This document shows positions 1-7,902 of a DNA stretch of 64,000 nucleotides, piece by piece. Made by a program: the position numbers and the translations under genes. The DNA lies in assembly GCF_002387245.1 (NCBI RefSeq), contig NZ_DGLD01000004.1, forward strand, positions 20,850 through 84,849. The letters run 5' to 3'. Numbering within the stretch: the stretch's first letter is position 1; every line of letters begins with the position of its first letter. Origin of the DNA: Brevundimonas sp. UBA4553 (GTDB taxonomy: Bacteria > Pseudomonadota > Alphaproteobacteria > Caulobacterales > Caulobacteraceae). The notes beneath the pieces were generated by a model. The model did no database searches and was not told where the DNA came from. It worked only from the letters and a program-made list of their open reading frames with translations.

Positions 1-61
1 GGGCGGGGCTGCGGCCCAGGCGGCATAAGATCTGTTAGACGCGCCCGGTTCGTCTCCCCCG

Positions 62-370
62 TCACAGGCCGGGCCACGTCCAGGCGTCTAGCGGCGGCAG
101 CCGCTTGAATGGCACCGACGCTCGCGCCAGGGCCCAGATCCGCCAGGCGCCGTAGTCCGCCGCGGCTGCCGCCGCCGAAACGACCGCGGCGGCGACATAG
201 GCGCGGATCGCCTGCGCCTGCTGATGTCGGGCGGCTCGGTCGGCGAGCCGCTCCCTAAGCGCGGTCTGCGCGTCGCGATAGGCCAGGCGCTTCTGAAGGT
301 CCGCGTCAGCACGTGGTGGCCCATAGCGGCGTCTCCTTTCGAGTCCGTCTGGGACGCCTCGCCGCGGCAT
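62..370 (-). pseudogene. possible small or frameshifted ORF
   Basis: A 102-codon reading frame ends near the window edge. Its C-terminal 80 residues look protein-like: a charged helical stretch (LQKRLAYRDAQTALRERLAD) followed by an Ala-rich hydrophobic segment and a Trp-rich tail. The best ribosome site (AAAGGAGA before the ATG at about 332) opens a different frame that reads into Arg/Ser-rich low-complexity sequence. The protein-like frame has no good start of its own, so one indel near 320 may have broken the gene. It runs divergently from the DUF3883 gene. I recognise no family, and it could also be chance in GC-rich DNA. Confidence 0.25.
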
Positions 371-427
371 GATACCGTGATGCTTGAGGCGAGGGCGGGG
401 GGCGCTCTCCGAACGAGGGGGAAGCGC

Positions 428-1420
428 ATGGCGCTCGTTTTGGTGCACAACGCCGTGGTGGCGAACCCGGCGCATCAATGGGACGACGTCGAGGGCGTCC
501 ACTACCACTATCCGTCAAAGTATCGCGGCAAGATCGTGACCGGCGCGCCCTTCGTCTATTACCGCGGCGTGCATCGCCCAGGCGGCAAACGGGGCCCGGC
601 GGAATATTTCGGCGCCGGCCGCATCGGCGACATCTGGCCCGATCCCGACCGGCCGGGCGCCTGGTACTGCGCCATCGACGACTACCAAAAGTTCGCCGCC
701 CCCGTGCCGGCCAAGGTTGACGGCCAAAACCGCGAGATCATTCCTGTTAACCTCTGGCGCGACGGCGTGCGCCGGCTCGATCTCCAGGTCTACACCGGCA
801 TCCTCGCCGTCGCCGGATTGACGCCGGTCCTGGTTGCGGCGCCGAGCCCAGGGTCGACCTCAGCCCCCATCTCAGCGCCCCTAGCGGCCCCCATCGCGCC
901 GCCGGTCGCAGCGGCGATTGAGACGGCCGAGCTGATCGTGCCGCCCAAACGGGCCGGGCCGCGCCGCAACGGTCAGGGCGGCCGCGGCGGCGAACGCCGC
1001 AGCCGACAGGCCAAGGCCGTGGGCGACTGGGCCGAGGCGGTGGCGCTGACCTACCTGCAGGCGAGCGGCGGGCTTTGCGTGCACCGCGCCGCGATCGGCG
1101 AGACGCCGGGGTGGGACATCGACTATGTCGATGCCGCCGGCCGCCTGCAGCGGGTCGAGGTTAAGGGGACGGTGGCGGCGGCCTTCACCGGGGTGGAACT
1201 GACCGCCAACGAGTGGGCCGCGGCCCACGCCCACGGCGACGACTATTGGCTCTGTCTAGTGGCCGACTGCTACACCGCCCGTCCCAAACTGCAGTTGCTG
1301 CGGAACCCCGCCGCCACGCTTGCCGCCGGCGATTGGAGCGCGCGCCCGAGCGTCATGGCCGTGGCCTTTGCGCCAACGGCCGACGACCGCCACGAGACTG
1401 AAAAGGGAGATGAGGTTTGA
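428..1420 (+). CDS. DUF3883 protein with candidate PD-(D/E)XK nuclease fold
   Basis: The product is 330 aa. The C-terminal part (about residues 195-320) matches the DUF3883 pattern: a helical lead (GDWAEAVALTYL), then GWDIDYVD and VEVKG. This gives the acidic residues D230/D232 and E244-x-K246 expected of a PD-(D/E)XK-like core. The N-terminal half (about 1-130, with YHYPSKYRGKI and VYYRGVHR) resembles a small nucleic-acid-reader module of EVE/PUA-like type, but that is inference. A Pro/Ala-rich linker joins the halves. The ATG at 428 follows GAGGGGGAAG and is preferred to an upstream in-frame start. The stop overlaps the next gene, so the two are probably co-translated. DUF3883 proteins are often found in restriction and defence neighbourhoods, and a type I system lies 2 kb downstream. 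Confidence 0.75.
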   Translation: MALVLVHNAVVANPAHQWDDVEGVHYHYPSKYRGKIVTGAPFVYYRGVHRPGGKRGPAEYFGAGRIGDIWPDPDRPGAWYCAIDDYQKFAAPVPAKVDGQNREIIPVNLWRDGVRRLDLQVYTGILAVAGLTPVLVAAPSPGSTSAPISAPLAAPIAPPVAAAIETAELIVPPKRAGPRRNGQGGRGGERRSRQAKAVGDWAEAVALTYLQASGGLCVHRAAIGETPGWDIDYVDAAGRLQRVEVKGTVAAAFTGVELTANEWAAAHAHGDDYWLCLVADCYTARPKLQLLRNPAATLAAGDWSARPSVMAVAFAPTADDRHETEKGDEV

Positions 1421-2394
1421 GCCAGGATCGGTTGGGGCGGCTTGAACGCGTCGAGCTGCGCGATATTTGGCTGAGCGAAGCCATCGATTTCACCCCGTGG
1501 CTGGCCCGCGAGGACAACTTGAAGCTGCTCGGCGAAGCGCTTGGCATCGATCTGGAGCTGGAGGCGCAGGAAAAGCCGGTCGGGCCATTCCGCGCCGACA
1601 TCCTGTGCAAAGACCTGGGAACCGACTCGTGGGTGCTCGTCGAAAACCAGTTGGAACGCACCGACCACACCCACCTCGGCCAGTTGATGACCTACGCCTC
1701 CGGGCTGGAGGCGGTGACCATCGTCTGGATCGCGGCGCGCTTCACCGAGGAGCATCGCTCCACGCTTGACTGGCTCAACAGGATCACCGACGGCGACTTT
1801 CGGTTCTTCGGCCTCGAAGTCGAGCTGTGGCGCATCGGCGACTCGCTGGCCGCGCCTAAGTTCAACATCATCTCCAAGCCCAACAACTGGTCTAAGGCCG
1901 TGGCCCATGCGGCCCGCGCCATCGACGACGCCGAGCTTTCCGAGGTGCGGCTGACGCAAAAGGGGTATTGGGCGGGCCTGCATGCCGCGCTGAACCAGAA
2001 GAACGGACGGATTTCGGGCGACCGAAAACCTCAAGCCCAGTCCTGGATGGCCTATCCCATCGGTCGAACCGGCTTCAACCTGGGCGCAGTCATGATTCGG
2101 CCCAAACGGCAGATCCGCGGCGAACTCTACATTGCCGGCGATCAAGCCAAGCTGTTCTTTGGCCTGCTGCAGCAGCAGGCTGAGATGATCGAGGCCGAGC
2201 TTGGCTACCCTCTGATGTGGGAGGAGTTGCCGACCAAGCGCGACGCGCGGGTAGCTGTCTATCTCAACGATCTCGATCCCGAAGATGAGGGCGATTGGGG
2301 CCGCCAGCACGCCTGGCTTGCCGATCGCCTGAACGACCTGCATCGCGTGTTCAGTATACGTGTGCGGCGCCTCGGGCCTGAAATAGCTGAATGA
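1417..2394 (+). CDS. DUF4268 protein, PD-(D/E)XK-like
   Basis: The product is 325 aa. The N-terminal half shows a nuclease-superfamily pattern: RADIL (D61), then VLVENQLERTDHTHLGQL (E76-x-Q78), a known E-x-Q variant of the PD-(D/E)XK core. The C-terminal half (from about residue 165) fits DUF4268. Translation appears to begin at TTG, sharing the bases TTGA with the stop of the DUF3883 gene, so expression is coupled. No membrane segments or signal peptide are visible. Families of this kind are usually annotated as hypothetical; a nuclease or modified-DNA role is inferred from the motif and from the neighbouring DUF3883 and type I genes. Confidence 0.75.
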   Translation: MSQDRLGRLERVELRDIWLSEAIDFTPWLAREDNLKLLGEALGIDLELEAQEKPVGPFRADILCKDLGTDSWVLVENQLERTDHTHLGQLMTYASGLEAVTIVWIAARFTEEHRSTLDWLNRITDGDFRFFGLEVELWRIGDSLAAPKFNIISKPNNWSKAVAHAARAIDDAELSEVRLTQKGYWAGLHAALNQKNGRISGDRKPQAQSWMAYPIGRTGFNLGAVMIRPKRQIRGELYIAGDQAKLFFGLLQQQAEMIEAELGYPLMWEELPTKRDARVAVYLNDLDPEDEGDWGRQHAWLADRLNDLHRVFSIRVRRLGPEIAE

Positions 2395-2593
2395 TGGAGG
2401 CGCGCGCCCTAACGTCATGACTGACCTTCGGGCGCTAGAAGACAGCGGCGAATGTCGTCGTCATCAAGCGTCTGACGCTCGGTGCTGCAATTTTTTTACG
2501 CAAGGGCGTGCGTGAAGGCGATTAGTGCAGTCGGGGACTTTCACACTGGTGTCGATGCTGTTTCCAGATAGCTAGAATTCGAAGGACTAAGCG

Positions 2594-2812
2594 ATGGACA
2601 AGGGATTTACCGTTGAAGTCACCACTGAGGCCGTCGGTGGAGGGTTCAGTGTAGAGTATTTTCTCGTGCTTGCGACCTCGCCTGGGTCCGCAGAAAAGTT
2701 TGTTCGGAGCGCTCTCGGAGAAGTGGAGCGCGTCGTGATTAAGACGAGTTGGGAGCCGCACGACCATTTTGTCGTCCGTGGTGCAAGGATGATGTCCGTT
2801 GGAAAGTGGTAG
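2594..2812 (+). CDS. small hypothetical protein (72 aa)
   Basis: This is a short acidic protein with alternating beta-type sequence (FTVEVTTEAVGGGFSVEYFL), followed by SAEKFVRSALGEVE and ending in MSVGKW. The ATG at 2594 follows GAAGGA with good spacing. The last 14 bases overlap the TTG start of the next gene, which suggests a coupled pair. I recognise no family. The arrangement recalls the common DUF2442-DUF4160 gene pairs, but I cannot see the DUF2442 signature here. Codon use and GC are lower than in the core genome, in line with an accessory location. Confidence 0.55.
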   Translation: MDKGFTVEVTTEAVGGGFSVEYFLVLATSPGSAEKFVRSALGEVERVVIKTSWEPHDHFVVRGARMMSVGKW

Positions 2813-3194
2813 TCATCAAGTCACAATCACGCTCAACCCCCTGGAACGATCGCTCAACCTAGCTCATGACGCCGCCATCGAGAGACTGCCTCAGCTGCTG
2901 CTCGAACACATGGTGCGCACGCCAACCCTTGGATCGTCCAAACGGGTAAAGCTTGAGGTGTTTTCTGATGAACATCCACCGCCCCATTTTAGGGTTTCTT
3001 ACGACGGTTCGAGTGCAAACTTTGCTATTCAGACGGGCCTTCGCCTCGACGGCAACGCTTCTCTCGCAGTTAAAGACCGCACGGTCGCGCAGTGGTGGCT
3101 AACATACAGAGTCGCGATCGCGGCGTTGTGCAACAAGACTCGCCCGACAGGCCGCACCGTGGGCGAGTTCGTAGCCCCGGCGGATTGGCGTTAG
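2799..3194 (+). CDS. DUF4160-like protein
   Basis: The product is 131 aa, starting at a TTG inside the end of the preceding gene. The central segment EVFSDEHPPPHFRVSYDGSS matches the characteristic DUF4160 core (x-D-E-x-x-P-P-H-F-x-V-x-Y). After it come GLRLDGN and a terminal helix (VAQWWLTYRVAIAALCNKT). DUF4160 genes commonly sit beside a small partner gene and are sometimes proposed as toxin-antitoxin-like pairs. No function is established here. The first 40 residues extend beyond the usual domain and may be poorly conserved. Confidence 0.6.
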   Translation: MESGSHQVTITLNPLERSLNLAHDAAIERLPQLLLEHMVRTPTLGSSKRVKLEVFSDEHPPPHFRVSYDGSSANFAIQTGLRLDGNASLAVKDRTVAQWWLTYRVAIAALCNKTRPTGRTVGEFVAPADWR

Positions 3195-3295
3195 AGAGAG
3201 TTTCTCTGGGTTATGCCCAAACGCGATCTCAGTGCACATTCGGAAAATCGCACTTTACCAAGCGACTGCGTCTGCAGCCCGTTAGTTGAGGCCTT

Positions 3296-3535
3296 TCACG
3301 TAGTCGAGCCCAAGTTCGTTTTCACGATCAGCAAAAGCGCGACGTAGACGACCGGGATCAGTCGAGAAGCGATCCATTCAACCTGAGACGCGCTCAGGCT
3401 ATCGGTATCTGAGGAGGCGTTGAGCGCAGTCTGATAGGTCGCTTCGAGATGTTGGTCTACAATTCCTTTTACAACCAACGGCATCTCATCAGCCGCCCCA
3501 CCCTTCGCAAGTTCCGCGCTGAGGCTGATGGGCAT
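3296..3535 (-). CDS. small hypothetical protein with C-terminal hydrophobic helix
   Basis: The product is 79 aa if started at the ATG at 3535. An alternative start at 3670 would add 45 residues and overlap the end of hsdR. The C-terminus has one hydrophobic stretch (SRLIPVVYVALLLIVKTN) that could be a membrane anchor or a buried helix. The gene lies downstream of hsdR on the same strand, about 115 bases after its stop, so it may be the last cistron of the hsd operon. The ribosome site is weak and no family is recognised. Confidence 0.4.
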   Translation of the reverse strand: MPISLSAELAKGGAADEMPLVVKGIVDQHLEATYQTALNASSDTDSLSASQVEWIASRLIPVVYVALLLIVKTNLGSTT

Positions 3536-3650
3536 GGTCGGCGGCTGCCGCCTAGATAGGGTCGGGGAGGGGGTTTTTCGATCTTGGCCAGTTAAGCTGA
3601 CAACGCTGGAGGAAAATCTCAGGGGCAGGTCAGTTTCCCTGACAACGGGA

Positions 3651-6600
3651 TCAGATTTGCCCGCCGACACCCTTGAACTTCGCGACGAAATCCGAGACCT
3701 GTTGGAAGACCGTTGCCTTTTTGGTGAGGTAAGAAGGGTTGAGTGGACTCATCTTGGGCAGGATGTCGTTCAGGTCGTGGCCATTCTCGCTCACTAGCTC
3801 GCGCCTGACTGAGTTAGCCACATAGCGCCTTGCCGCTTCGAGGTTCAGATTTTCCGACTCAACAAGCTGATCAAATTCGCGGCGCTGCTCCCGCCGGGCA
3901 AAGTCGTAGAAAGCTTCCATGATCTCCGATTTGCCGTCCATCTCATCAAAGTCAGTGCCATTGATGAAATCGACGATCAGACTCTCTTTTGCGCGATTGC
4001 CTAAGCTCGCACGAATGAGCCGACGAGCTTCCTCGATTAGATCAGCCTTGCTGTCAGAACTTCGGTTCTTCTCGAAAATAAGTTCCAGAATATAATCTAG
4101 ATTTATTTCTTTAGATTTCAGAAGGTCCACTTCGAAGACCACATCGTCCCAATCAAGGGTACTTTCTTCGGTCTGAACCGCCGCTTTCTCGCGCCTTAAC
4201 CAGTCGCGGATATCGTTATAGGCCGACTTGTAGTCTTGGATCAGTCGTTCGGATGGAAGTGCGATCGACTCTAGGCCTTTGACTTCTGCATCATCCAGGT
4301 GATGCGCGGCCTTGAAGGCCTCAACCGCCCCTAGTTCGCCTTGGTCGAGATTTTGAAACGCCTTGAGTGCAACATACTCGTCGAAGTTTTGGAGCACATT
4401 TTCAGCCCTGAGGAACTCTCCGAACAGCTTTGCAAATGCCTTTTTGTCAGCTTCTTTCGCAATCTCGCTTGGTTCGGGGAATCCATGCTCCAACTCGGCC
4501 AGAATAGTCTTGAAACCCCGGCCGGTCGCTCCAGACACATTGTCCGTGAAGCCTTCCATGTATTCCTTGTAGCTTTTCTCAAGCAGCACGTTCTTCGTGT
4601 TGCTGTCGCCAAACAAGGTGATCGCGTCAATCGTGGCCTGCTCCAAATCCCGAAACGCCACGATGTTGCCGAATGTCTTGGTCGCATCGAAGATTCGATT
4701 GGTGCGAGAATAGGCTTGAATCAGGCCGTGATACCGCAAGTTCTTATCGACAAAGAGCGTGTTGAGCGAGGGCGCATCAAAGCCGGTCAGAAACATACCG
4801 ACCACGATTAGCAAATCGACTTCCTGCGACTTCACACGATTGGCCAGGTCGCGGTAATAGTTTTGGAGGCCGTTCCCGTCCGTGCTGAAGCTTGTGTGGA
4901 ACATTGTGTTGTAGTCTCGGATCACGGCGTTCAGGAATTCCTTCCCAGTGCTATCCATCGCTGACACATCGAAACTCTCATCGCGGATTTCGCCGATAGC
5001 GTTCTGCTCTTCGTTTGCCGCAAATGAAAAAATGGTCGCGATTTTGATGGGTTTTTCGCTGCCATCTTGGAGCTTGCTCAATGTCTCGTAATAGAGTTTT
5101 GCGGAATCGACGCTGCTGACCGCAAACATCGCGTTGAAGCCCCGCCCTCCGGGATTTGCCCGATGCGTCTTCTGGCGAAAGTTAGTCAGAATATACTCCG
5201 ATATCTCCTTGATCCGCTCAGGGTGCAACAGAACCTTCCTGTTCTCAGCTGCGCTGAGCTTGGCCTCATTCTGCTCCTTCTCAATTGCTCTGAACCTTGG
5301 CCTCACGTCATTGTAATCGACTTTGAACTTCAGCACCTTCTCATCGCGAATGGCGTCGGTGATGACGTAGGAATGCAGCTCTGTGCCAAACACGCTTGAA
5401 GTGGTTTCTGAACCTGAGGCGTTCTCAGGGAAAATCGGCGTACCGGTGAAGCCAAACTGATAGAACCGTTTGAATTTCCGTTTGAGGTTCGCTTGCGCCT
5501 CGCCAAACTGGCTGCGGTGGCATTCGTCGAAAATGAAGACAACCTGCTGGCCATACACGGGCAGATCGCCTTCGCTCTTCATCAGATTGTTCAGCTTCTG
5601 GATCGTGGTAACGATGATCTTCTGATCGTTCTTGGCCAGGTTTCGCTTCAGCGCTGCAGTGTTTTCAGAGCCGTTGACGCTATCGGGCGAGAAGCGCTGA
5701 TATTCCTTCATCGTCTGATAATCGAGGTCCTTGCGGTCGACCACGAAGAACACCTTGTCGATGAAGTCCAGCTCGGTCGCCAACCGCGCCGCTTTGAAGC
5801 TGGTAAGCGTCTTGCCTGATCCGGTAGTGTGCCAGATGAAGCCGCCGCTTTCCGGCTTGCTCCAGCTCTTTGCGTTGTTGGAGCTTTTGATCTTCCAGAG
5901 GATTCGCTCGGTGGCGGCAATCTGATAGGGACGCATTACCAGCAGCGTATCGCTCACATCAAATACCGAATAATGCAGCAGCACGTTTAGCAGCGTGGTC
6001 CTTTCAAGGAAGGTAGCTGTAAAATCCTTGAGGTCCCTGATGAGCCCGTTATCCGCCTTCGCCCAGTTCATGGTGAAGTCGAAGCTGTTCTTGTTGCGAT
6101 TGGTCGTGTTGGCAAAGTAGCGCGTGTCGGTGCCGTTCGAGATCACGAATAGTTGGAGAAACTTGAACAGCGAATTGTCGCTGTTGAAGCTTTCCTTGCT
6201 GTAGCGGTGTATTTGGTTGAACGCCTCGCGGATCGCCACACCACGCTTTTTCAGCTCGATTTGCACCAATGGTAAGCCATTGACTAGGATCGTCACATCA
6301 TAGCGATTAGGGTGCAGCCCGGTCTGCTCAAACTGCTTGATCACTTCCAGCTTGTTGCGCGCGATGTTGGACTTGTCGAAAAGGCTAATGTTCTGGATGC
6401 GGCCATCATCGAATACGAAATCGTGGATGTAGTCATCGTGGACCTTGCGGGTCTTATCGATGATCCCGTCACTCGGATTGTCTAGATAGGTGCTAACAAA
6501 ACGCTGCCATTCCTCATCCGAAAAGCGCACGTTGTTCAGGTCTTCCAGCCGCACACGAACATTGGCCAGCATGGTTTCGGGCGAGGTTGATGCGGGCAGG

Positions 6601-6752
6601 CACTCGTAGCCCTGATTGCTAAGGTCCTTGATCAGCTCGCGCTCAAGCTCGGCCTCGCTCTGGTAGTGGTCCGCGGCGGCCCAATCGCTGGTGTATTTGT
6701 CGAGAACGATAAAATTGTTCGATTCCACAATGGGCTTGGTCTGCTCAACCAT
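3651..6752 (-). CDS. hsdR: type I restriction endonuclease subunit R
   Basis: This is the ATP-dependent translocase and nuclease subunit of the type I restriction complex. At 1033 aa it is normal family length. From the N-terminus: a nuclease domain with D152 and the E166-x-K168 motif (VQIELKKRG); Walker A GSGKT at 311-315 within FIWHTTGSGKT; a DEAD-type box IFDECH at about 407-412; the motif III-like FGFTGTP; a later helicase domain with LIVVGMFLTGFDAP and the motif VI-like QAYSRTNRI; and a helical C-terminus that would bind HsdM/HsdS. All catalytic motifs look intact. It overlaps the PrrC-like gene by 8 bases and is the third enzyme gene of the hsd operon. The sequence is visibly less GC-rich than the core genome, which suggests horizontal acquisition. 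Confidence 0.95.
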   Translation of the reverse strand: MVEQTKPIVESNNFIVLDKYTSDWAAADHYQSEAELERELIKDLSNQGYECLPASTSPETMLANVRVRLEDLNNVRFSDEEWQRFVSTYLDNPSDGIIDKTRKVHDDYIHDFVFDDGRIQNISLFDKSNIARNKLEVIKQFEQTGLHPNRYDVTILVNGLPLVQIELKKRGVAIREAFNQIHRYSKESFNSDNSLFKFLQLFVISNGTDTRYFANTTNRNKNSFDFTMNWAKADNGLIRDLKDFTATFLERTTLLNVLLHYSVFDVSDTLLVMRPYQIAATERILWKIKSSNNAKSWSKPESGGFIWHTTGSGKTLTSFKAARLATELDFIDKVFFVVDRKDLDYQTMKEYQRFSPDSVNGSENTAALKRNLAKNDQKIIVTTIQKLNNLMKSEGDLPVYGQQVVFIFDECHRSQFGEAQANLKRKFKRFYQFGFTGTPIFPENASGSETTSSVFGTELHSYVITDAIRDEKVLKFKVDYNDVRPRFRAIEKEQNEAKLSAAENRKVLLHPERIKEISEYILTNFRQKTHRANPGGRGFNAMFAVSSVDSAKLYYETLSKLQDGSEKPIKIATIFSFAANEEQNAIGEIRDESFDVSAMDSTGKEFLNAVIRDYNTMFHTSFSTDGNGLQNYYRDLANRVKSQEVDLLIVVGMFLTGFDAPSLNTLFVDKNLRYHGLIQAYSRTNRIFDATKTFGNIVAFRDLEQATIDAITLFGDSNTKNVLLEKSYKEYMEGFTDNVSGATGRGFKTILAELEHGFPEPSEIAKEADKKAFAKLFGEFLRAENVLQNFDEYVALKAFQNLDQGELGAVEAFKAAHHLDDAEVKGLESIALPSERLIQDYKSAYNDIRDWLRREKAAVQTEESTLDWDDVVFEVDLLKSKEINLDYILELIFEKNRSSDSKADLIEEARRLIRASLGNRAKESLIVDFINGTDFDEMDGKSEIMEAFYDFARREQRREFDQLVESENLNLEAARRYVANSVRRELVSENGHDLNDILPKMSPLNPSYLTKKATVFQQVSDFVAKFKGVGGQI

Positions 6753-7902
6753 TCTGCGCTTCCCGCTGCACGAAGCCGTAATTGTTGATCAGGTTATCGT
6801 AAAGAAGCTTGACCGTCTGCTTTTCCGGCTCTGTTGGTTCGCGGACTTGCTCCCCTGAAAGCGTTGAATGGCTGGAGAACTGCATTACCCTATTCAAATA
6901 GCCCTGCTTTGCTCCTGGTGCATCCGCCCCGGGCACGGTGTTGAGCAAATCGCCCCATTCTCGATAGCCCAGGAAAGCTGCTGTTTTCTCGTAAAGATTG
7001 CGCAAAAACATGAAGTGAAAGCGCTCGATTGTGTTCCGCTCGATGGCTTCGGCAAGCATCCTACGCAAATACAGGTGATACGAAAAGCTCCTGTTCGAAT
7101 CCCCATGCCTGATGTCCAGCTTAAAGGTGCCATCTTCCAGTTGTTCCAGCAGACGGCAGCCCTCTCTTTTTCCTGCCTGATTCAACTTCAGCTCATTGTG
7201 CAGAACATTGTAAAAAAGCGGGTTGTGTGTGGTGATGACAAATTTCAGGCCATTTCCGTTATCGCTTTTCCTGATTAGGTCGGCGACATCGACCGCTAGC
7301 TGGATCAGGTGGTTTTCATCGAGGGAGCTGACCGGGTCATCGATGAAAACATATTGAAGATCATTGAATAGCTGCGTTTCTCGGTCCTCCACCCCAATCA
7401 CGTTGCGGGCGCTGATTGCTTGATCAAGCAGGCAGAAGAAGACGCTCCAAATAAAATTGCTTTCTTCACCCTTAGAAATCTTGAGATTTGCGATCCCTTC
7501 ATTATCGCCGCGTTCCAGCGAAAAGGTCACTGCTAGAAAATCGTTACTGAAGCGGGGCGAAAGGTTTTGTCGGGTATAGCGCTGGAATGTCGTGATGACG
7601 CTGACATCTAGGCCCAAATCCTCGAATGCCGACTTTGTGTAGGCATTGGGGTGAATCTTGAGCTTGCGCTCCACGTCGCCGGTCAGGTCGTTGTCCCAAT
7701 AAAACAGGTCTTCGGTGAATGCGTTGTAATAAAGTGTCTTGGGTCGACGATCGTCTTCGCGTTCCTCTGTTTTGGGATCGATCAGCTCTTTCAATGCGCT
7801 AGAAAGGCGGGTTTTGCCGGTGCCATTGAAGGCGTAGATCAGCTGGACCTTCTTGTCCGTCGCGTGAAGCGTTTGGGCAATCTGTTCGAGGGTCTGGCTC
7901 AC
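6745..7902 (-). CDS. PrrC-like ABC ATPase, candidate anticodon nuclease
   Basis: The product is 385 aa; E. coli PrrC has 396. An ABC-type ATPase domain fills the first 230 residues: Walker A GTGKT 27-31, a degenerate signature ISKGEES 142-148, Walker B plus D-loop FIDDPVSSLD 186-195, and an H-loop TTHNP with H226. The C-terminal domain contains R301 and E305 in RNLYEK and H345 in FSSHS. This resembles the Arg-x3-Glu...His triad of PrrC/RloC anticodon nucleases (PrrC R320, E324, H356). The gene sits between hsdS and hsdR with 4- and 8-base overlaps, the exact order of the prr locus, where PrrC is held silent by the restriction complex and cuts tRNA-Lys when phage inhibits it. The ATPase call is firm. 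Nuclease activity and tRNA target are inferred. Confidence 0.8.
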   Translation of the reverse strand: MSQTLEQIAQTLHATDKKVQLIYAFNGTGKTRLSSALKELIDPKTEEREDDRRPKTLYYNAFTEDLFYWDNDLTGDVERKLKIHPNAYTKSAFEDLGLDVSVITTFQRYTRQNLSPRFSNDFLAVTFSLERGDNEGIANLKISKGEESNFIWSVFFCLLDQAISARNVIGVEDRETQLFNDLQYVFIDDPVSSLDENHLIQLAVDVADLIRKSDNGNGLKFVITTHNPLFYNVLHNELKLNQAGKREGCRLLEQLEDGTFKLDIRHGDSNRSFSYHLYLRRMLAEAIERNTIERFHFMFLRNLYEKTAAFLGYREWGDLLNTVPGADAPGAKQGYLNRVMQFSSHSTLSGEQVREPTEPEKQTVKLLYDNLINNYGFVQREAQNG

